Of a stretch of DNA of 46,667 bases, positions 43,001 through 46,667 are shown piece by piece (the stretch's first letter is position 1; every line of letters starts with the position of its first letter). The stretch is from DASZMJ01 sp035551935. GTDB lineage: Bacteria; Planctomycetota; Planctomycetia; Isosphaerales; Isosphaeraceae. The notes beneath the pieces are model-generated. The model ran no database searches. It was not told the origin of the DNA and worked only from the letters and a program-made list of their open reading frames with translations. Position numbers and translations under genes: made by a program. The stretch spans positions 1 through 46,667 of the forward strand of contig DASZMJ010000337.1 of NCBI GenBank assembly GCA_035551935.1, read 5' to 3'.

Positions 43001-45076
43001 CGACGTCGGCACCGTCGTCAGCGTGCTCCCGGCGGCCGGCGTCGTCGACGTCACCCGGAGCTGGTCGACGGCCGTCAGCGCCGAGACGGCGTTGATCAGC
43101 CCGTAACCCCCCTTCGGCTCCCAGTTGCCGGCGGTGTTGCCGTTGATCGGCTGGGCCGACTGGATCATCGCCGCGCGGATGTCCGTCGTCGTGGCGCTGG
43201 CGTTGACCTGCTTCATCAGCGCCGCGACGGCCGCCGCCGCCGGCGCCGCCGCCGACGTGCCGAAGAAGTTCAGCAGCGTCGGGTCCGGGTTGAGGTTCGT
43301 CGGCGTCGGCGTGCCGGTCGGCGGGTTCGTCGTGTTGACCGTCGGGCTGCCGAAGAACGAGGTGCTCACGCCGTCGGGGGCCGAGACGGTCGGGTCGAGC
43401 CGCACCTCCGGCGTCGACAGCCGGCTGCCGTCGGGCGCCAGCGTGATGAGCGCCGGCCCGGTGGCGCTGAACGGCTCCGACACCACGCCGCCCGGCGGCG
43501 TGAACCAGGCCGGCGTGTTGTACCACGGGATCGCGCCGATGTCGAGCGTGCCGGCCGCCGTCTCGTGCCCCAAGGTCGTCGGGTACGTGATCCCGCCCGA
43601 CGAGCCGTACTGGTGTGAGAACTGGTAGACGTTGCCGTCGCCGACGTCCTGCACGCGGACGTAGTTCGGCGCCGGCCCGGCGACGACCTGGACCGCCAGG
43701 AAATACTGGCCCGCCGCCGGGATGTTCGCGAAGATCTGGTACGGCAGCTGCGACGCGATGTTGTCCTGGTTGGCGTCGGTCCCCACCGGCGAGACGATCT
43801 TCCCGGTCGAGTCGAGAAGATACATGTTCACGTGCGAAGTCACGCCGTTGCTCGAGTAGAACGGCTGGTCGAACTGCATCTCGAGGAAGTCGCCGTTGGC
43901 CGTCGTCGTGTTGACCGTCACCGGCAGCAGCGGGTTGGTGCCGCCGTTGGGGTCGAAGTTCATGAACGTCCCCGAGCCGAGGCCGGTGACCGTCGTGTTG
44001 ACGGCGCGGAAGGGGGACGAGAAGCCCTGGCCGTAGAAGTTGTTGGCCGAGCTGAAGTAGGTCGCCCCCTGCGCGGTCACGTTCGTCACCGCCTGCGAGA
44101 CGATGCCGTCCTGGAAGAACGGCTCGGTCGGGTAGGTCACGTCGTCGACGATGATGTTGTCGTTGGCCTGCGACTTCAGGGCGTTGATGTTGGAGGCGAA
44201 GCCCGCCTCGCCGGTGGCGGCGGTGGCGAAGGCCAGCTTCGCGCCCGGGGCGATGTCGTGGACGATCTCCAGCATCGCCCGCCCCTCGTCGGTCGGCGTG
44301 CCGGTGCCCGCCGGCTGGTCCTGGAGGACCTGCACGTTCGCCGGCAGGTCCCCGGTCGCCACCGACGCGGCCAGCCCGCCGCCGACCTCGCTGACGCTGT
44401 CGGAGAGGACGCCGACGTTGACCCCCGTGCCGTCGACGCCGAACTGCTGCCGCGCCGCGTCGGCGAGCATCCCGTGGTCCGACTCCGAGTTGGCGATGCC
44501 CTGCTGGCTGGTGATCGGCCGGTAGATCGGGCTGATGCCGGCGACCAGGCTGTAGCCGTCGACGGTCCGCAGCGCCACGACCGTCGGCAGCTCGGCGATC
44601 GGCAGGAAGCCCTCGACGATCCCCTGCTGCGCGTCGGTGGCCGTGACCTGCATGCCCAGGTTCTTCAGGGCCGTCTCGGCGTCGGCGTAGCTCGACTTGG
44701 CGTCGGTGAAGATCGACACGTCGACGCCGACGCTGTCGCCCTGGAACTGGAGCGTCTTGGCCTGCGTGTTCTGAACGCTGGCGGCGAAGCTCGGGCTGTG
44801 GTTCTGGATCGTCAGGTAGTTCTGGTAGTTGAAGTACGTCGTGATCAACGCCGCGCCGGCCTTGGCCAGCGGGCCATTGTTCACGTCGTGCAGGTTGGCC
44901 GTCGTCGGCACCCAGGCCGGCGGCGGCGAGCCGGGGATGGCCAGCAGGCGGCGGTCCTCCAGGGCCTCGACCCTCGGCCGCGTCCGCCCGCCCAGCCCGC
45001 CCGCGCCACCGAGGCCCGTCGCGCGTCGCCGCCGGGCCGGCCCGCGACCCCCGACCTTCCCGTTGCCCTTACCCAT
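34073..45076 (-). CDS. Giant LEPR-XLL subtilase-like beta-helix surface protein (3,667 aa)
   Basis: A planctomycete-type giant secreted protein. Residues 36-45 are the LEPR-XLL signal (VEALEDRRLL) after a basic start. Residues about 215-640 are subtilase-like: Asp226 (VGVLSDSVSE), DEGRAMLEIVHDIAPGA at 263-279, SSANN (Asn345) and FFGTSAAAPAAAAVAAL (Ser608). The position of the usual catalytic His is Glu264. Ig-like domains follow from about 672 (TSTTPAAGSTLTTVPTS, VHFNKPI). Two units share LDPASD...T..PT.DG. Beta-helix stretches occupy much of the middle and late part. Two choice-of-anchor-like motifs (DIGAFEYI, DVGAFEF) occur, the second before a low-complexity Thr/Ala/Pro tail and a basic C-terminus (FLNFLRRRSGR). 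No C-terminal sorting motif was seen. ATG at 45076 with AGGGAG. Confidence 0.85.
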   Translation of the reverse strand: MGKGNGKVGGRGPARRRRATGLGGAGGLGGRTRPRVEALEDRRLLAIPGSPPPAWVPTTANLHDVNNGPLAKAGAALITTYFNYQNYLTIQNHSPSFAASVQNTQAKTLQFQGDSVGVDVSIFTDAKSSYADAETALKNLGMQVTATDAQQGIVEGFLPIAELPTVVALRTVDGYSLVAGISPIYRPITSQQGIANSESDHGMLADAARQQFGVDGTGVNVGVLSDSVSEVGGGLAASVATGDLPANVQVLQDQPAGTGTPTDEGRAMLEIVHDIAPGAKLAFATAATGEAGFASNINALKSQANDNIIVDDVTYPTEPFFQDGIVSQAVTNVTAQGATYFSSANNFYGQGFSSPFRAVNTTVTGLGSGTFMNFDPNGGTNPLLPVTVNTTTANGDFLEMQFDQPFYSSNGVTSHVNMYLLDSTGKIVSPVGTDANQDNIASQLPYQIFANIPAAGQYFLAVQVVAGPAPNYVRVQDVGDGNVYQFSHQYGSSGGITYPTTLGHETAAGTLDIGAIPWYNTPAWFTPPGGVVSEPFSATGPALITLAPDGSRLSTPEVRLDPTVSAPDGVSTSFFGSPTVNTTNPPTGTPTPTNLNPDPTLLNFFGTSAAAPAAAAVAALMKQVNASATTTDIRAAMIQSAQPINGNTAGNWEPKGGYGLINAVSALTAVDQLRVTSTTPAAGSTLTTVPTSITVHFNKPIVVSTLSAADLNFTAAPAGVAVAVGAPVELDQQTFQFPITLNVSNPTVNANGNYTYTVGGSVQSVDGKPLVSATETFKLADTTSPTITSVELGPRVVVIQFSAPMRASTFNLPFAVELNRANNPLGFFNNPNNVDVLNDPGAVIFYDAPNNRLILDLTKVSQANLPTDHYALVVSGFVTDAVGNQLDGAFSGTFPSGDGQPGSTFVEDLGTRALNPPQVLSFGLDPASDSGIPNDRDTNVVRPTLDGFVYNVFPGSNAGLTVVAEFGGLHNGALTLAPGTGGIGFTGTVDVSTTTDAGGNFKITAPADLPDGFQTVRVVVVGASTSPVVPGQSAQMDTSFQIESFGPIVVGSSIPAGAKLSSLQTITLSVASPVAPSNPNSPFAVPVTQNYPALDPATADNTSSYQLLRIDAAGNVLADESSFIKSATFTDLTQNPRPSPIDWYSGQVALTFSPGLPTGEYKLVMRSPTTPGAPGVTDAAGNALQGQAPTSYGAANYALTFFFQPQPAYVTNYAAISTALDGSMSVTGPRADYEVPIAGVTPRASAPPTEWTIDFSNPINKATISNNSVWVVGSADTVGGTPDGNFGDLGMAGGNDGKGYSVVPGSTVTVTNSVPGAVFGQPGFQNRLVIRLAAGTTLPPDYYRLYIPNAVVGGKDLRISDQFGNQIDGEFTGDQTASGSWETLQPTGQYRPGLSGDGLPGGAFETGFVVVPNGNVIFARADYQEDPLRPSTYADGSLAKPYPVLAPEGDPALSSNLNDPINFSHFNQAYNRSGSGHFDLSAFYAAQVLAANGPVIVIALPSARVADPLTGAITQLPFVLQAPAGSNPVLNDGSASVPADTTMVFTAGTSLKLFNASLYVQNQGSALQLDGTGNQPTQQVIFTSYLNDAVGGDTNHDGSNTTPRGGDWGGIVFRNFDQVGRTDTFAVDGTLKNAQGGAAIAGSDEGMSILEFANISFAGGAVPATNGFRFDAVTNFNNRAFVTNTTIANTGGGGGSQGAISGDMDSFRTDALAMGILARRDTLSSNSINGIYLRANLNGLFQASDAVSYPSNPTGGAQEYGFFAPLPYVLTSEMVVGQDLVTDGGGAQLGVNNRADLLPGTMFKFQHGSSILVTPSGSINVGDQTYIHEFDANNNVGPADTGFKSNSINNAPVLFTSLFDSTASTAYKDPLTGVSTTIVAPIDSANQGPNSPLQPTPTNVPNPARWGAVRVESGGVAVVNNAIFQYGGGSVNIPNGTIGQVDVLNFEGAFATTGTHAMVTNNTFQYNLDTPIGIDPNGLLAADPQRPLKSGHPFFRGNILVNNAINGLGVRAPGLTFSPDGYNASVSELWDATDITYVLRGTIVMRGVGSNPRAIPLPSTTALAKEIQPSQVITLQSALPGTLMANGQTIAQPGESLIVKLLGGTPPGTAAAGSTDNTNAGAGFIVGVDNGVDPTSDPALLDSGLYAQLRILGIGGNQTTGQARVPVVITSLHDSTVGTTVRGVKMFQAITGDTTAPTAGDGGLIYIGSLSLSEYNPLDPREGSRIDNADIRYLTRIEVQGGGFQTVVNADGQQGYAITDGAIQQHWGVDPTTGNVIAPLQQNQSMVFTITDSNLANFSQVGVLSHPGFNELVLDVLGSEALVPSFQRIGLRGEPVDLLLINDTIANMPVGVRTVAETAADTNAPEPFETVLLNNTFFNDALGVDIIAPTPSITNYQDHVNLLAMDNIFDGSTTAAVQLVGRTMNAGGQTGQGQYNLYWNNKVDVNAANSQGWANNQPVAGDPMFRDAANLNFNLMGNSAAIDASRSELQATWGTDLFTPIVSQVLGIDGGIIDNTPRQNDFSPLPTTELMTLPGYPLRTYYDEWVPAVPNTPGAFPGPATLPGSFWYIPIGGNGPLGPMPAGERDQLGNLRIDDPNKPNVGFGSRPFFDIGAFEYIQQFPAHIVDDPASGGGVAAVITNPASPTGTSVVNVYKVGGVGGVNKVPQSIQVKFDHELDPNTINGQDVLLEASGGDGIFGNGNSAQDRSIDLTGKLSFDPSNDVLTVNLNGLSLGEDQYRLVILGTGATVVRDLQGLPIDGANLDANGNQRALPSGTDPTIYPAGLPGSNFQMTFSIITQPPSVVAGSLVLDPASDTNIVGDRITKINTPTFDGKITDPEPLIDPLGGQTVTLYASPLGNGVFSPTPVGTGVTAADGSFSIKVSTPLPDSAYNVGADGLLGDPGTGGYTIIKAIVTDPAGNSSNPNDLNATTNLDVDTRSPLVTASTPLPNQEATVTNNSVTISLSTNENIDPRTLVASNIVVQPVNIVTGALGTAIPVSNIQVKPLKTTPQGPELISFTITGAALTNGIFQLHLANAVTDLAGNSIQSSTGGAYTLPFVIFSPALEQTIWVGTSNGISGPSGPLGNRLNPYPTIAQGLAAAAVGDTVAVLPGVYSEAVTLEPLVHLVSASFASTATTLVPGNALATVIRAPAATNGRTISVTGSNLISVPDFATEIRGFAISTPLVGDPATGTIDGNSIGLLLNNSNVLVDKNYFVDSGAGALFTTAPNNGPNPTFQDNVFAGNLAGLVVNDAANPSQTRQLAFVVNNDFVFNTYGVEMVANANAPETLDLASNIFWQNNDRTSAQNGTAIVATNPNPMTLNNNLFYLNHPGANPAAPTTAFETFNVVGFDPSQLRATPDINGNFYGNPSFVFSVDPRPNFDGPARFFLNANFDLTLQSAAIDNALNVVAPATDLLSRGRVKVSGHGFGLPGYGPADVGAFEFAGTPPTGTGTGSGSSSGTGTGSSSSGPGGIRGLTGGQTTTPAASSTPAITTQGYQAATTTAATGAAQVATPPAQSAPAATVAIASATTTAAATSPVAQSSPAAATTTTTTTAGPSTSTPAPTSSLPVAPAATVAAPVVTQQLVAPTPLPTAPVGPRAHAHIPAHVARDLAIRHRGVVPRHPLPAQSPHAPIEPVHSAANSAQGATSSAKSAARGFLNFLRRRSGR

Positions 45077-45691
45077 CGACAGGCTCCCTGGTAAGCCCCG
45101 GGGCCCCGCGACCCCGCCCCGCCGACCGGGCCGGTGAGGCCGCGGCAGGGGGCAGGGGTTGCCCCAAGGTGATCATCTCCGTGGTGGTCCGACGCGATTT
45201 CCGACGCAGAGGCCCGCCCCGGTGGCCCGGGGGGTCGTCGTGCCGCCGCCTCGCCGACGGCGACACCCCCCGGCCGCGGCGGCCGGGGGCCCTTCCGATT
45301 CCGTGTCCTTCATCCCAGCGAGGGCCGGGTTGCGGCGTGATCCTACGATCTTCGCCCAACCCCGACCGAAAAGTCAACTCATGCGGTCAAATCCTCATCC
45401 CTTCCCCCCTCCACCGTCCCCGGTGTCCCCGGAGGCGGCTGCGATAGCATGAAAGCCACCTTGCAATCATGCATCTACCCAATCATTACCGGCCATGGGG
45501 CCGAAGTCAAGACCCTCCGTGCGGAATTCGCGAGGGAAGCGATGCCGGGGGGTGTTGCGTCGGGGCGAAACCGCGGGGCCTGGTCCGTGCCGGGCGCGGC
45601 GCAAGGGTCAATCGAGTGTGGCCTGTGATCGTCCGAAGTCAAACCAACGCGGCGGAAAGGACCGGGCGGGCCGGCCGTCGCGGGCCGCCGC
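45077..45691. other. Intergenic region, 615 bp
   Basis: No convincing gene. A short GC-rich hairpin (CCCCCGGCCGC with GCGGCCGGGGG, around 45266-45290) lies about 190 bp upstream of the giant gene. AT-richer sequence around 45440-45490 could hold its promoter, but no consensus hexamers at normal spacing were found. Open frames here (for example 45469-45813 plus) have no ribosome site and no recognisable product. Confidence 0.6.
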
Positions 45692-46315
45692 TCAAGGGAC
45701 CCTCCCGAGCACCGCATCGAGGTCGGCCGCCAGCGTCGTCGGGTCGCGGTAGAGCAGGCCCGCGAGCCCCGCGGCGCGGGCGCCGTCGACGTTCTCGGGC
45801 AGGTCGTCGATGAAGACGCACGCGGCCGCCGGCGCGCCGGCGGCGGAGACGCAGGCGCGATAGAATTCGCGCGACGGCTTGACGTGGCCAACCTCGTACG
45901 ACAGCACCAGGCGGTCGAAATGCGCCAGGGTCGCGGCGAACTGGCGGCGGAACTGCGCCGCGTGGAGGTCGTTGGTGTTCGAGCCGAGCACCAGCGTGTA
46001 GCCGGCCCGCTTCAGGTCGCCGACGAGCGCCGCGACCGGCTCGTTGAGCGTGAAGATGTCGGCCCAGGCCGCGGCGAACTCGTCGTGGCCGACCTCCAGC
46101 CTGGCGACCTTGCAGACCTCCGCCGAGAACGCCTCGGCGGCGAGCCGCCCGCACTCGTACTCGCGGACGAGCTGACCGAAGCCGAGCGGCCGCACCCGTT
46201 CCAGAAGCGCGTCGCCCGAGAGCCCGCGCCCCCGACCGAGCCGCTCGGCGGCCTTGCGGTAGTCGAAGTGCGCGACGACGTTGCCGAAGTCGAAGATCAG
46301 GGCCGGGAGCTTCAT
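45692..46315 (-). CDS. HAD-family phosphatase (YihX-like)
   Basis: A 207-residue haloacid dehalogenase-family protein. Motif I is LIFDFGNVVAHFD (Asp9), of the D-x-G-N type found in YihX-like sugar phosphatases. LVLGSNTND is motif II, SYEVGHVKPSREFY holds the motif III Lys, and CVFIDDLPENVDGA is motif IV. The cap is small and helical (AAERLGRGRGLSGDALLERV). It is probably a cytoplasmic sugar-phosphate or similar phosphatase. The ATG at 46315 overlaps the stop of the PEP carboxylase fragment (ATGA), but an earlier start in the frame (46462) has no support. Confidence 0.9.
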   Translation of the reverse strand: MKLPALIFDFGNVVAHFDYRKAAERLGRGRGLSGDALLERVRPLGFGQLVREYECGRLAAEAFSAEVCKVARLEVGHDEFAAAWADIFTLNEPVAALVGDLKRAGYTLVLGSNTNDLHAAQFRRQFAATLAHFDRLVLSYEVGHVKPSREFYRACVSAAGAPAAACVFIDDLPENVDGARAAGLAGLLYRDPTTLAADLDAVLGRVP

Positions 46316-46667
46316 CGCCGGGGTTCGCTCCGTCGTTCCGGGGGACCGAGCGCAGTCCGTTCGCTCGGGACGACCGTCCCATATCCTAAGAGGCCCGGCG
46401 CCGACCTGCCAAGGGGCTGCCGGTGTGAGACGCCCTGGAGGTTTGGCCCCATCCGCGCGCACAATCGAGGGGATGTCGACCGCGCCGACCCGATCGCGAC
46501 GCCGCCGGGCCGCCGCGACGGCCGCGACCCCAGCGCCAGGTCGGCGAGCTCCTCGAGCGGGGAGACTCGGGCGAAGAAGTCCGCGAAGCCCTCGGTTTCG
46601 ACGAGGTCGCGGTAGGCCTCGCGACTCGCGACCTCCATCACCGAACCGAGTGCGGCGAATCGCTCGG
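46312..46667 (-). pseudogene. Phosphoenolpyruvate carboxylase fragment, truncated at its 3' end
   Basis: The frame enters from the right edge. The segment ASREAYRDLVETEGFADFF, SPLEELADLALGSRPSRRPGG matches the region of PEP carboxylase around the GSRPxRR phosphate-binding loop (in E. coli Ppc about residues 560-590 of 883). Immediately after RPGG the similarity ends; the expected RAIPWVFAWTQ segment and the last ~300 residues are missing. The frame then runs on through unrelated Arg/Pro-rich sequence to a TGA at 46312 that overlaps the HAD start. The missing part includes essential catalytic residues, so this copy should be inactive. Whether the 5' part is intact lies beyond the window. Confidence 0.75.

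Noticed and set aside
34058..43618. 3,186-codon plus-strand frame opposite the giant gene
   Set aside because: It is the mirror of a GC-rich codon pattern; its translation is repetitive Asp/Arg/Val/Gly without domains, and the minus-strand frame has clear subtilase, Ig-like and anchor motifs.
45469..45813. 114-codon plus-strand frame in the large intergenic gap
   Set aside because: No ribosome site, no recognisable product and Arg/Gly-rich composition typical of random GC-rich sequence.
1..46667. CRISPR arrays, tRNA or rRNA genes
   Set aside because: No regularly spaced short repeats, no tRNA cloverleaf or conserved rRNA sequence was seen while reading both strands by eye.

Overview
The window is very GC-rich DNA from a planctomycete, most likely of the Isosphaeraceae/Gemmatales type (inference). 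The markers are two DUF1559 proteins, a LEPR-XLL giant surface protein, a Pro/Ala-rich membrane Ser/Thr kinase, an FHA protein with a zinc ribbon, and an ECF sigma factor with a small Cys/His protein behind it. No rRNA, tRNA or CRISPR array was seen.

Layout. (1) 1-130: 3' end of an IS630-type transposase. (2) 137-5876, minus: seven-gene type II secretion/type IV pilus-like cassette with three tandem GspF-like platform proteins, three minor pseudopilins and a DUF1559 pseudopilin, mostly joined by ATGA overlaps. (3) 6017-7072, minus: ECF sigma factor plus Cys/His protein. (4) 7182-12663, minus: coiled-coil membrane protein, FHA/zinc-ribbon protein, membrane Ser/Thr kinase and a small envelope protein, a plausible phosphothreonine signalling locus. 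(5) 13228-18582: membrane protein, methyltransferase, unknown protein, metal P-type ATPase broken by a 1-bp frameshift, PAP2 phosphatase. (6) 18770-27987, plus: molybdopterin oxidoreductase; MoxR/DUF58/transglutaminase operon; YchF-like GTPase; CE1-type esterase; HD phosphohydrolase. (7) 28119-33905: rhodanese, a signal-peptide protein ending in DUF1559, alpha/beta hydrolase, cytochrome P450. (8) 34073-45076, minus: a 3,667-residue subtilase-like, beta-helix surface protein. (9) 45692-46667, minus: HAD phosphatase and a phosphoenolpyruvate carboxylase fragment cut off after its GSRPxRR loop.

The strongest leads are the kinase-FHA-zinc ribbon-coiled-coil locus, the translationally coupled triple-GspF cassette (with a palindromic repeat captured in one prepilin leader), the apparent His-to-Glu change in the giant subtilase, the frameshifted P-type ATPase and the truncated PEP carboxylase. 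Several palindromic intergenic elements look like dispersed repeats. All functional calls rest on motif recognition by eye; no database search was run.
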